From an uncultured Paracoccaceae bacterium (GTDB lineage Bacteria > Pseudomonadota > Alphaproteobacteria > Rhodobacterales > Rhodobacteraceae): 64,000 bases of DNA. The DNA is taken from NCBI GenBank assembly GCA_947499725.1, contig CANMPK010000003.1:124001-188000 (forward strand). Reading direction: 5' to 3'. The notes beneath the pieces are model-generated. The model was not told the origin of the DNA. It saw only the letters and a program-made list of their open reading frames with translations, and ran no database searches. A program made the position numbers and the translations under genes. This document shows positions 11,190 through 19,533 of the stretch, piece after piece (the first letter of the stretch is position 1; every line of letters begins with the position of its first letter).

Positions 11190-12295
11190 CGAGACACCCA
11201 AGCTCCATTCTTGGAGGATGATTGTTGCGAGGCTTGAATGAACCACATCCCGTCCAGCCCATCTTGCAATGTCGGTAGAGCCTCGTTGACTGTCCCACTG
11301 GCAATGACGTCTGCAATGTCATTGTAAAGTGTCGCGAACCCTTCAAGGTAGCCTTCGGGGTGGCCCGGAGGCGTACGTGTCCAATCAGGGCCAGTATTTG
11401 CACCGCCGCGCGTTAAAATTTGTTTGGGTTCGCCAAACCGTGTGAAGTGCATTTGATTTGGGTTTTCTTGCGACCACTCAAGCCCAGCTTTGTCGCCATA
11501 GATGCGTAAGCGCAGGCCATTTTCACAACCGACGGCCACTTGGCTGGCCCAAAGTGTGCCGCGCGCACCACCGGAAAAGCGCAGCATGATGTGTGCATTG
11601 TCGTCTACTTTGCGACCCGCTCCAAAGCTGTGCAGCTCTGCCGAAAGGGCTTCGATCTTGAGGCCGGTTACGAAGCAAGCGAGGTTGATAGCGTGTGTTC
11701 CGATATCACCGATTGCACCAGCACCTGATTTTTTGGGGTCCGTACGCCAGGAGGCCTGCTTGTGGCCTTCGGCCTCTATCGAATGGGTCAACCAATCCTG
11801 TGCATATTCCACTTGAATTAGCCGAATTTCTCCTAATTCTCCACTGGCCACCATTGCTCGTGCGTTTCGAACAAGTGGGTAGCCGGTATAATTGTGAGTT
11901 AGGAAAAAACGGGCACTGCTTTGACGTGCTGCGTCGACAATCTGTTGTGCTTCGTTTTCAGTAGCGGCCAACGGCTTATCGCAAATGACGTGAATGCCTG
12001 CGTTTAAGAAGGCCACGCAAGGAGCCGCGTGCATGTGATTGGGGGTAACAATTGCGACGGCGTCGATACCATCAGGCCGCGCTGCTTCCGCTTTGGCCAT
12101 CTCTGAAAAGTTCTTGTAGGCGCGATCTTTCAAGATACCGAGATCTGCCGCGCTATCGATTGAGCGCTTTGGGTCAGACGATAAAGCTCCTGCCACCAAC
12201 TCAAATCGATCATCAAGCCGTGCTGCAATTCGATGGACTGCTCCAATGAAGGCGCCTTGCCCTCCACCAACCATGCCGAGCTTTAGCTTTTTCAT
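11186..12295 (-). CDS. Gfo/Idh/MocA-family sugar dehydrogenase (first of two in the locus)
   Basis: The 369-residue protein starts with a Rossmann motif (GMVGGGQGAFIGAVHRIA) and has the family signature CDKPLA (around residue 108), which contributes the catalytic Lys. A C-terminal alpha/beta substrate domain (SGAGAIGDIGTHAINLA) follows. It should oxidise a hydroxyl of a sugar, inositol or sugar phosphate with NAD(P). Its start overlaps the end of the sugar isomerase gene by four bases (ATGA), so the two enzymes likely act in sequence. A second Gfo/isomerase pair lies across the locus at 18.8-20.7 kb. Confidence 0.88.
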   Translation of the reverse strand: MKKLKLGMVGGGQGAFIGAVHRIAARLDDRFELVAGALSSDPKRSIDSAADLGILKDRAYKNFSEMAKAEAARPDGIDAVAIVTPNHMHAAPCVAFLNAGIHVICDKPLAATENEAQQIVDAARQSSARFFLTHNYTGYPLVRNARAMVASGELGEIRLIQVEYAQDWLTHSIEAEGHKQASWRTDPKKSGAGAIGDIGTHAINLACFVTGLKIEALSAELHSFGAGRKVDDNAHIMLRFSGGARGTLWASQVAVGCENGLRLRIYGDKAGLEWSQENPNQMHFTRFGEPKQILTRGGANTGPDWTRTPPGHPEGYLEGFATLYNDIADVIASGTVNEALPTLQDGLDGMWFIQASQQSSSKNGAWVSR

Positions 12296-13347
12296 AAGCC
12301 TAACATTCCTTTGATCGCGGTTTCATCACGCGTGCCGCCGGCGAAGTCATCAAAGGCATTTTGTGTAACTTCGATGAGGTGTTTCTCGATAAAAGGAGCT
12401 CCTTCGGCAGCGCCTTGCTTTGGTGATTTGACGCAACATTCCCATTCTAGAACAGCCCAGCTGTCATAGCCGTATTGTGTTAGTTTGGAGAAAATTCCAG
12501 AAAAGTCGATTTGCCCATCTCCTAGAGAACGGAAGCGACCGGCTCTGTTTGCCCAGTTTTGGTAGCCGGAATAAACGCCTTGCCTGCCGTCAGGATTAAA
12601 TTCAGCGTCTTTGACGTGAAACGCATTGATGCGATCATGATACAGGTCAATAAATGCGAGGTAGTCCAGTTGCTGTAGCAAAAAGTGGCTTGGGTCATAG
12701 TTGATCATTGCTGCCGAGTGGCCGCCGCAAGCATCAACAAACATTTCGAAAGTCGCGCCGTCAAAAACATCCTCACCAGGATGAATTTCAAACCCAATAT
12801 CTTGGCCAAGGTCTTTGTAATGGTTCAAAATGGGTGTCCAGCGACGGCCAAGTTCGGTGAAGGCCTCTTCAATCAAGCCTTCGGGGCGTTGCGGCCAAGG
12901 ATACAAATAGGGAAACGCGAGCGACCCAGTGAAGCTTACAGTATGGTGAAGGCCGAGCTTTTTACTGGCAATTGCTGCCTTTTTCATTTGGTCGACGGCC
13001 CAAGCTTGGCGTTTTGCCGGATTTCCTTTGCAAGCATCCGGCGCAAAGGCATCAAAAGCAGTGTCATAAGCTGGATTGACCGCGATCAACTGTCCTTGCA
13101 AGTGCGTGGAGAGTTCGGTGATTTCTACGCCAGCATCCGCGCAAATTCCTTTGATCTCATCGCAATAGGTGTCGCTTTCGGCGGCTTTGTTTAGATCAAA
13201 AAGGCGGGCGTCAAAGGTTGGAAGTTGAACACCTTTGTACCCGAGGCCGGAGGCCCACTTGGTTATGGTTTCAATAGAGTGGAAAGGGGCGTTATCCCCT
13301 GCGAACTGTGCGAGGAAAAGGGCGGGCCCTTTGATCTGTGATGTCAC
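12292..13347 (-). CDS. Sugar phosphate isomerase/epimerase (TIM barrel, IolE/AP-endonuclease-2 type)
   Basis: The 351-residue protein is a xylose-isomerase-like TIM barrel with metal-ligand regions visible as GFEIHPGEDVFDG, NYDPSHFLLQQLD, AFHVKDAEFNPDGR and WAVLEWECC. Such enzymes isomerise or epimerise sugars and inositols, usually with a divalent metal. The gene lies 14 bp after the LacI gene and overlaps the following dehydrogenase by four bases, which puts it in a LacI - isomerase - dehydrogenase operon. The actual substrate cannot be read from the sequence. Confidence 0.85.
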   Translation of the reverse strand: MTSQIKGPALFLAQFAGDNAPFHSIETITKWASGLGYKGVQLPTFDARLFDLNKAAESDTYCDEIKGICADAGVEITELSTHLQGQLIAVNPAYDTAFDAFAPDACKGNPAKRQAWAVDQMKKAAIASKKLGLHHTVSFTGSLAFPYLYPWPQRPEGLIEEAFTELGRRWTPILNHYKDLGQDIGFEIHPGEDVFDGATFEMFVDACGGHSAAMINYDPSHFLLQQLDYLAFIDLYHDRINAFHVKDAEFNPDGRQGVYSGYQNWANRAGRFRSLGDGQIDFSGIFSKLTQYGYDSWAVLEWECCVKSPKQGAAEGAPFIEKHLIEVTQNAFDDFAGGTRDETAIKGMLGL

Positions 13348-13361
13348 GTGGAACTCCAGAT

Positions 13362-14405
13362 TTAATCGTCTAAGGTTACAAACTGTTCAGGGACTTCTAG
13401 GAACTGTTTTGGGGCCTGCTCTGGTGCATTTATCGCTTGGATTGCGGCTTCAGATAGGAACACCCCAGTTGCTTCGATATCTTCCTTAACAACGATAATT
13501 TCAGGGCGGATGAATTTGAGCATATGCAACCCTTCTTTGGCGACGACGTCACATTCCGTACCGACGGAACACCCGTTTCCTTCGATGCCTGCTACGACAG
13601 CCAGCGTAGAGTTCGATGACGCGGTGAGGAAGCCATCGATGGTTACGTCGTCGCGCAGCTTTTGCGAGGTCCAATCACGCAGATCCTTGTGAAACCGGTC
13701 ACTATGTACCTGCTGTGCTACGTGCAGTTTGATGCCGTGACTTTCGGCTGCGCGCTTTGCACCAGTAATCATTTCATGTGCATAATTTTGAGAGAGGGGC
13801 GGGGCGACAAGCACGATATTCTTGCGACCGCGAGAAACCATTTTTGCGATAGCCATTTCAGCATAAGCAGCGTTGTCAAAATCGTAGTAAGAATGCTGAT
13901 CAGACCAAATCGTGCGCCCATGGGTGGCAAAAGGAAATTTGCGCGACATAAAGAACTTTGCGCGGGGGTCTTCAGGTTGAACTTGATTGAAGATCACACA
14001 ATCCGCAGTTTGATTGTCTACGATATAACGCGCTGCTCTTAGCGGGTCGTCATCCGGAAACATTGGCGTGACGTTTAGATGGAAAGGAGTGTCGCGCAAA
14101 GCGATGCCAATCGAAGTAAGCAAGCGCGCCGTCTGAGTCATCATTTCGCCTTCGGCGGACATCATCAAGCTAATGACATTTGTACGGCCTGTTCTTAAAC
14201 GCACGCCAGCACGATTTGGAATATACCCAAGGTCGTCCGCAATTTGGCGAATTCGTTCTTTTGTTGCTTCGCTAATATCCGGGGCCCCGGCCAAGGCGCG
14301 AGAAACCGTTGGAACGGCCATGCCGCTTGCCTCTGCAATGGTCTTCAATGTTGGCTTCTTGTTGCGACGGGGCAATGCGACGTCAGTATTCTTTTTAATA
14401 GCCAT
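13362..14405 (-). CDS. LacI-family transcriptional repressor
   Basis: The 347-residue protein has a LacI helix-turn-helix (LKTIAEASGMAVPTVSRAL, residues about 20-38) and hinge helix. A ligand-binding core of the ribose-binding-protein fold follows. It is divergent from the sugar ABC operon and first in an operon with an isomerase and a dehydrogenase. A perfect 22-bp palindrome overlapping the predicted promoter of the ABC operon is its likely operator. The inducer is probably the transported sugar or an intermediate. Confidence 0.9.
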   Translation of the reverse strand: MAIKKNTDVALPRRNKKPTLKTIAEASGMAVPTVSRALAGAPDISEATKERIRQIADDLGYIPNRAGVRLRTGRTNVISLMMSAEGEMMTQTARLLTSIGIALRDTPFHLNVTPMFPDDDPLRAARYIVDNQTADCVIFNQVQPEDPRAKFFMSRKFPFATHGRTIWSDQHSYYDFDNAAYAEMAIAKMVSRGRKNIVLVAPPLSQNYAHEMITGAKRAAESHGIKLHVAQQVHSDRFHKDLRDWTSQKLRDDVTIDGFLTASSNSTLAVVAGIEGNGCSVGTECDVVAKEGLHMLKFIRPEIIVVKEDIEATGVFLSEAAIQAINAPEQAPKQFLEVPEQFVTLDD

Positions 14406-14489
14406 ATGTGTTTCCTCCCAAGGTGAAACCTCTCCCTTTTGCTCTTTTGGGGGCGTGGGTCCACTTTCTTAGGGTTAAACAAAAAACAC

Positions 14490-14530
14490 TTGATTGGTCA
14501 ATCTAAAACGTTATAGGTCGAACTATAACG
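14490..14530. promoter_or_regulatory. LacI-type operator overlapping the promoter of the sugar ABC operon
   Basis: CGTTATAG (14509-14516) and CTATAACG (14523-14530) form a perfect inverted repeat around GTCGAA. A plausible -35 TTGATT at 14490 and -10 TATAGG at 14512 (16-bp spacing) put the operator on the -10 element, as expected for repression. A second small palindrome, GATTGGTCAATC, overlaps the -35 at 14492-14503. The operator ends 22 bp before the binding-protein start. Confidence 0.7.
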
Positions 14531-14552
14531 ATTTAGTTTGGGAGGACGAATC

Positions 14553-15782
14553 ATGAATTTCACGAAGAAAATGATGACTGCCGCGCTTGCGCTCGCTGCA
14601 TCTGCTGCGCATTCCGCAGACTTGGAGGTCACGCATTGGTGGACGTCTGGCGGTGAAGCGAAGGCTGCTGCGGCGTTTGCAAAGGCAGTGACTGAGGGCA
14701 CGGATCATACGTGGGTGGATGGAGCTATTGCTGGCTCGGGTGGAACGGCGCGCCCGATTATTATTAGTCGTATTCTAGGTGGTGATCCTATGGCTGCAAC
14801 GCAGCTGAACCATGGTCGCCAAGCGGAAGAGTTGATTGAAGCTGGCCTAATGACGGACCTGACAGAGTTGGCCGAAGCGGAAGGCTGGGCAGATTTTGTC
14901 AACCCAACTGCACTGCTGGATAGCTGTACTTTGGATGGCCGCGTGTATTGTGTGCCTGTGAATATTCACTCTGCTCAGTGGCTTTGGTTGAGCCATGATG
15001 CGTTTGAAAGCGCTGGCCTAGATGTTCCTTCAAACTGGAATGAATTTGTCGCCGCGGCCCCTGCATTGCAAGAAAAGGGCATTGTTCCACTGGCGATGGG
15101 CCAGCAAGGCTGGCAGCAGAATATTGCGTTCGCAGCTCTGACAATTGCTGTTGTTGGCGTTGATACTTGGCGCCAAGTTACTGTCGAGAAAAACGCTGAT
15201 GTTGCGGCAGGGCCAGAATATGCCAAAGTGTTTGAGGCGGTCGTTGACGCGCGCAAATTGGCGGAGGACAGCAACGTTCAAGATTGGAACCTGGCTACGA
15301 ATATGGTGATCACTGGTAAAGCCGGTGGCCAAATCATGGGTGACTGGGCACAGGGTGAATTCGCCATTGCAGAGCAAGTTGCTGGCGAAGATTATACCTG
15401 CTTGCCAGGCATGGGTTTGAACGAAGTTATCGATACTGGTGGTGACGCTTTCTATTTCCCAGTTGTAGATGATCTAGAAGTAAAAGCAGCTCAGCTTGAA
15501 ATGGCTTCCATTCTGATTTCCAAAGAAGCGCAAGTTGCCTTTAACTTGGCAAAGGGCTCTTTGCCGGTGCGTGGCGACATTGATTTGTCCACTGCCAATG
15601 ATTGTATGCAAAAAGGTCTGAAGATCTTGGCCGATGGAGGCGTGCTTCCAAGTGGTGATCAAAATCTATCTGCAGACACTCAGACCCAAATCGAAGATTT
15701 GATGGCAGAGTTCTGGGCTTCAGATATGACAGCCGAAGATGCGCAGGGGCGTTATGCTTCAATCGTGGCTGATGCCGACTAA
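14553..15782 (+). CDS. Sugar ABC transporter substrate-binding protein (CUT1; glucose/mannose-binding type)
   Basis: The protein is about 409 residues long. It has a signal peptide (MNFTKKMMTAALALAASAAHS) and a family 1 solute-binding fold that opens with VTHWWTSGGEAKA and contains QIMGDWAQGEF. Both are typical of the GtsA-like glucose/mannose-binding group. ATG at 14553 is used because GGAGGA at 14541-14546 sits six bases upstream; a TTG at 14538 lies before that site and is unlikely. It feeds the permeases and ATPase that follow. The neighbouring isomerases and dehydrogenases suggest the sugar may be something other than glucose. Confidence 0.88.
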   Translation: MNFTKKMMTAALALAASAAHSADLEVTHWWTSGGEAKAAAAFAKAVTEGTDHTWVDGAIAGSGGTARPIIISRILGGDPMAATQLNHGRQAEELIEAGLMTDLTELAEAEGWADFVNPTALLDSCTLDGRVYCVPVNIHSAQWLWLSHDAFESAGLDVPSNWNEFVAAAPALQEKGIVPLAMGQQGWQQNIAFAALTIAVVGVDTWRQVTVEKNADVAAGPEYAKVFEAVVDARKLAEDSNVQDWNLATNMVITGKAGGQIMGDWAQGEFAIAEQVAGEDYTCLPGMGLNEVIDTGGDAFYFPVVDDLEVKAAQLEMASILISKEAQVAFNLAKGSLPVRGDIDLSTANDCMQKGLKILADGGVLPSGDQNLSADTQTQIEDLMAEFWASDMTAEDAQGRYASIVADAD

Positions 15783-15790
15783 AGACCAAG

Positions 15791-15818
15791 CTGGGTGCGC
15801 AGTTTTTCTGCGCCCCAG
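15791..15818 (+). terminator. Intercistronic stem-loop after the sugar-binding-protein gene
   Basis: CTGGG-T-GCGCAG pairs with CTGCGC-CCCAG around a TTTTT loop, giving an 11-bp stem with one bulged T. It lies between the binding-protein gene and the first permease gene and may set their expression ratio. Confidence 0.6.
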
Positions 15819-15836
15819 ATCCTTTGAGGATACTCC

Positions 15837-16757
15837 ATGACCTTACCCGCACCCTCTAGGACGCACCAAAAGACCAAGCGCCCAGCCCAACTGTTTCGTA
15901 ACTTAAATGCAAAGTTTGCTTCGATCCCGATGATCTTGACTGCTTTGGTGGTCTTTGTCGGTGGAACGACTTGGACAGTTGTGCATTCATTCACAAAATC
16001 TCGCTTACTGCCGAAACTCGACTTTGTCGGTTTTGATCAATACGAACGCTTGTGGTCGAGCAATCGCTGGATGACTTCCGTTGAAAATTTGTTGATTTAT
16101 GGGGTTTGTTCGCTGGTTTTGACCATGACCATCGGCTTCACGCTTGCGGCTTTGTTGGATCGAAAAATTCGATTTGAAGGGGTGTTTCGCACCATCTTTC
16201 TATACCCATTTGCTTTGTCATTTGTTGTAACGGGCCTAGCATGGCAGTGGATCTTGAACCCCGATTTTGGCGTGCAGAACGTTGTGCGCGGGTGGGGTTG
16301 GACGGGCTTTGCCTTCGACCCGCTGAACAACCCAGATATTGTTATCTTTGGAATTCTGATTGCCGGTCTTTGGCAAGGCACCGGTTTTGTGATGGTGATC
16401 ATGCTGGCAGGGTTGCGCGGTATTGATGAGGATATCTGGAAGGCCGCCCGTGTCGACGGCATTGGAGTTGTGAAAACCTATGTCAAAGTGATCATACCCA
16501 TGATGCGTCCAGTCTTCGTGACGGCTTTGGTGATCATCGCAAGTGGCATCATCAAGCTTTACGACTTGGTTGTGGCCCAAACAAACGGGGGGCCGGGGAT
16601 CTCATCCGAAGTGCCCGCAAAATACGTGATTAACTACATGTTTCGGGCGCAAAACTTGGGGCAGGGCTTTGCGGCCTCAACCATGATGCTTCTCTCAGTG
16701 ATCATTATTTTGGTCCCTTGGGCCTATCTCGAATTCGGAGGTAAGAAGCGTGGTTGA
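15837..16757 (+). CDS. Sugar ABC transporter permease (MalF-like, CUT1)
   Basis: The 306-residue membrane protein has about six transmembrane segments and the inner-membrane EAA-type loop DEDIWKAARVDGIGVVKTY, which docks to the MalK-like ATPase. GAGGA lies upstream of the ATG. The gene overlaps the second permease by eight bases, so the two permeases are probably translated together as a heterodimer. Confidence 0.9.
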   Translation: MTLPAPSRTHQKTKRPAQLFRNLNAKFASIPMILTALVVFVGGTTWTVVHSFTKSRLLPKLDFVGFDQYERLWSSNRWMTSVENLLIYGVCSLVLTMTIGFTLAALLDRKIRFEGVFRTIFLYPFALSFVVTGLAWQWILNPDFGVQNVVRGWGWTGFAFDPLNNPDIVIFGILIAGLWQGTGFVMVIMLAGLRGIDEDIWKAARVDGIGVVKTYVKVIIPMMRPVFVTALVIIASGIIKLYDLVVAQTNGGPGISSEVPAKYVINYMFRAQNLGQGFAASTMMLLSVIIILVPWAYLEFGGKKRG

Positions 16758-17667
16758 TCTAACTTCACCTGTACATGATCGTATCGTCGATGGTCCTCGT
16801 GGCGCTAAACCTAAAAGCCGTTTGTCGCGTCGCAACATCTTCCTTTACGGAACACTTCTGCTGATCTCGGTTTACTATCTATTGCCCCTCTACGTGATGA
16901 TCATGACGTCGCTAAAAGGCATGCCAGAAATTCGACTCGGCAATATCTTTTCACCTCCTGTCGAAGTCACATTTGAGCCATGGGTTAAGGCGTGGTCGCA
17001 GGCCTGCACAGGCATCAACTGTGATGGCCTAAGTCGCGGGTTTTGGAACTCGGTACAGATTTTGTTGCCATCGGTCATCCTGTCGATTGGGATCGCCAGT
17101 GTGAATGGATATGCGCTCGCCAATTGGCGCTTTAAAGGCTCTGAAGTCTTTTTCACCATCCTGATCATCGGTGCCTTTATCCCTTACCAAACAATGATTT
17201 ATCCGCTGGTAATTCTGCTGCGTGAGATCAAACTGATGGGGTCGGTCTGGGGTTTGGTTCTTGTGCATTCGGTTTTTGGCATGCCGATCTTAACCCTATT
17301 ATTCCGCAACTACTTCACGTCTTTGCCGGAAGAACTCTTCAAAGCAGCGCGCGTCGATGGTGCGGGATTTTGGGGAATCTATCTTCGTGTGATGCTTCCA
17401 ATGTCGATCCCGATTTTTGTTGTAGCAATCATTCTGCAAGTGACCGGAATCTGGAACGATTTCTTGTTCGGAGTGATCTACACAAAACCGGAAACTTATC
17501 CGATGACGGTACAACTCAATAACATCGTGAATTCAGTGCAAGGCGTTAAAGAATACAACGTCAATATGGCAGCAACGCTGCTGACCGGACTTGTTCCTCT
17601 GATCATCTATTTCGCCTCTGGCAAACTGTTTGTGCGCGGCATCGCAGCCGGCGCAGTGAAAGGCTGA
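16750..17667 (+). CDS. Sugar ABC transporter permease (MalG-like, CUT1)
   Basis: The 305-residue protein has about six membrane segments and the EAA loop PEELFKAARVDGAGFWGIY. A large periplasmic loop after the first membrane helix (GNIFSPPVEVTFEPW) is typical of MalG partners. Translation appears to start at GTG 16750 inside the end of the first permease gene. The ATPase gene begins 8 bp after it. Confidence 0.9.
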   Translation: MVDLTSPVHDRIVDGPRGAKPKSRLSRRNIFLYGTLLLISVYYLLPLYVMIMTSLKGMPEIRLGNIFSPPVEVTFEPWVKAWSQACTGINCDGLSRGFWNSVQILLPSVILSIGIASVNGYALANWRFKGSEVFFTILIIGAFIPYQTMIYPLVILLREIKLMGSVWGLVLVHSVFGMPILTLLFRNYFTSLPEELFKAARVDGAGFWGIYLRVMLPMSIPIFVVAIILQVTGIWNDFLFGVIYTKPETYPMTVQLNNIVNSVQGVKEYNVNMAATLLTGLVPLIIYFASGKLFVRGIAAGAVKG

Positions 17668-17675
17668 TATCTAAA

Positions 17676-18761
17676 ATGACGACGACTTCTAATTCAGTCG
17701 AGATCCGAGATTTGGATCTTCACTTTGGCGCAGTCAAAGTTCTTCAAAAGTTGAATCTTGATATCAACGAAGGAGAGTTCTTAGTGCTGCTAGGCTCATC
17801 CGGTTGTGGCAAGTCTACTTTGTTGAACTGTATCGCGGGCCTTTTGGATGTCACCGATGGGCAGGTGTTTATCAAAGGCCAAAACGTGACTTGGAAAGAA
17901 CCATCAGAGCGCGGCATTGGCATGGTGTTTCAATCCTATGCGCTGTACCCGCAGATGACAGTCGAAGGTAACTTGTCGTTCGGTCTGAAAAACGCCCGCA
18001 TACCAGCAGATGAGATCAAAAAGCGGGTCGCACGTGCTGCCGAGGTCTTGCAGATTGAACCTCTGCTAAAGCGCAAGCCAGGCGCTTTGTCTGGTGGGCA
18101 AAGACAGAGGGTTGCCATCGGGCGCGCCCTGGTCCGGGACGTTGATGTGTTCTTGTTCGACGAGCCTTTGTCGAACTTGGACGCCAAGCTGAGGGCGGAC
18201 CTTCGGGTTGAACTTAAGCGACTGCACCAACAGCTGCAAAATACCATGATCTATGTAACCCACGATCAAGTCGAAGCGATGACTTTGGCTGATCGGATTG
18301 CCATCATGAAAGGTGGTAAGATCATGCAGCTTGCAAGTCCGGAAGAGATCTACAACCAACCGCAAAACCTTTATGTGGCCGGTTTTATCGGCAGCCCTGC
18401 AATGAACTTTATCCAGGGCACCCTTACAAATACCACCTTTGCTGCAAGCGCTTTGCAACTGCCGATGGATGACTACGCCTTTCAGAATGGGCCATCGGAT
18501 GGGCCGGCAATCTTGGGTATTCGCCCAGAACACATTCTTATTGGCGAGCGCGCTGCAAGTTGCGCGGGGCAGGCAGAGGTTTCTGTCGATCTCGTCGAGG
18601 GTTTGGGGTCGGATACACTGATTTACGCAAGGTACGGAACGCAACAAATTCGCATCCGCACTGAAGGGAACAGTCGCATCAAATCTGGTGATGTCTTGAA
18701 CGTCGGTTTTGATACCCGCTGTTCGTCTCTTTTTGATCCAACAACTGAAAATCGCATTTGA
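17676..18761 (+). CDS. Sugar ABC transporter ATP-binding protein (MalK/UgpC-like)
   Basis: The 361-residue protein has Walker A GSSGCGKST, signature LSGGQRQRVAIGRAL, Walker B VFLFDEPLSNLDAKL and H-loop YVTHDQVEA. A C-terminal OB-fold (TOBE) domain (LGIRPEHILI and beyond) is typical of CUT1 ATPases. It energises the preceding permease pair. It lies 19 bp before the second isomerase gene, in what looks like a six-gene operon. Confidence 0.92.
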   Translation: MTTTSNSVEIRDLDLHFGAVKVLQKLNLDINEGEFLVLLGSSGCGKSTLLNCIAGLLDVTDGQVFIKGQNVTWKEPSERGIGMVFQSYALYPQMTVEGNLSFGLKNARIPADEIKKRVARAAEVLQIEPLLKRKPGALSGGQRQRVAIGRALVRDVDVFLFDEPLSNLDAKLRADLRVELKRLHQQLQNTMIYVTHDQVEAMTLADRIAIMKGGKIMQLASPEEIYNQPQNLYVAGFIGSPAMNFIQGTLTNTTFAASALQLPMDDYAFQNGPSDGPAILGIRPEHILIGERAASCAGQAEVSVDLVEGLGSDTLIYARYGTQQIRIRTEGNSRIKSGDVLNVGFDTRCSSLFDPTTENRI

Positions 18762-18780
18762 GCCCAGAAAGGTGACAGAA

Positions 18781-19524
18781 ATGACTATGATCTCCTATCA
18801 ATTATATGGGTCTCGCAATTGGGATCTTTCTGAGACTTTGGGCATGCTCTCTAGGGCAGGCTACAAATACGTGGAAGGCTACCGTGACCTTTTTACGTCC
18901 GAGAAAGATCTACCTAAAGCTCTGGAAAATGCGGGCATCTCGATGCCAACACTACATTTTGGTCTCGAGCAACTTGAAGCCGATCCAGACGCAGCCTTTG
19001 CCCTTTGCCGCTCTGTAGGTGCAGATACAATTTATGCGCCTTACTTAGAAGAAGCGGAACGGCCAGTGAATAGGGGAGGCTGGCTGGCATTTGCGGAACG
19101 TTTGCAAGATGCGGCAAAGCTAACGGCCGCCGCTGGGCTAAAGTTTGGCTGGCATAATCACGACTTTGAATTGGTCGACCTTGGTGAAGGGGAAACCCCG
19201 CTTGATTTACTTGCGGAAGCCGCACCTGATGTATCGCTTGAACTTGATCTGGGTTGGGTGGTGCGCGCTGGCTTAGATCCTCTTACGTTGATCGAAGCAT
19301 ATGGGGCCCGCATAACAGCAGCTCATATTAAAGACGTCGCCTTTGATGGCGAAAATACCGAGGAAGACGGGTGGTCTGACGTTGGCTTTGGGCAAATCAA
19401 CTGGCGTCCGATCCATGCTGCTTTGCAAGAAGCGGGCGTAATTCGGTATGTCATCGAGCACGATAACCCTTCTGATCATGAGCGCTTTGCCACTCGATCT
19501 TTGAAGACAGTGAAAGACCTTTAA
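18781..19524 (+). CDS. Sugar phosphate isomerase/epimerase (second TIM-barrel enzyme)
   Basis: The protein is about 247 residues and belongs to the IolE/hydroxypyruvate-isomerase-like TIM barrels. Visible segments are GWHNHDFELVD, LELDLGWVVRAGLDP, AAHIKDVAFDGEN and VIEHDNPSDH, carrying the metal-binding Glu, Asp and His positions. ATG at 18781 is chosen because GAAAGG lies just upstream and the longer frame starts inside the ATPase gene. It is shorter than the isomerase on the other side of the locus and not a close copy, so the two likely act on different intermediates. Confidence 0.86.
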   Translation: MTMISYQLYGSRNWDLSETLGMLSRAGYKYVEGYRDLFTSEKDLPKALENAGISMPTLHFGLEQLEADPDAAFALCRSVGADTIYAPYLEEAERPVNRGGWLAFAERLQDAAKLTAAAGLKFGWHNHDFELVDLGEGETPLDLLAEAAPDVSLELDLGWVVRAGLDPLTLIEAYGARITAAHIKDVAFDGENTEEDGWSDVGFGQINWRPIHAALQEAGVIRYVIEHDNPSDHERFATRSLKTVKDL

Positions 19525-19533
19525 GGAAACATA

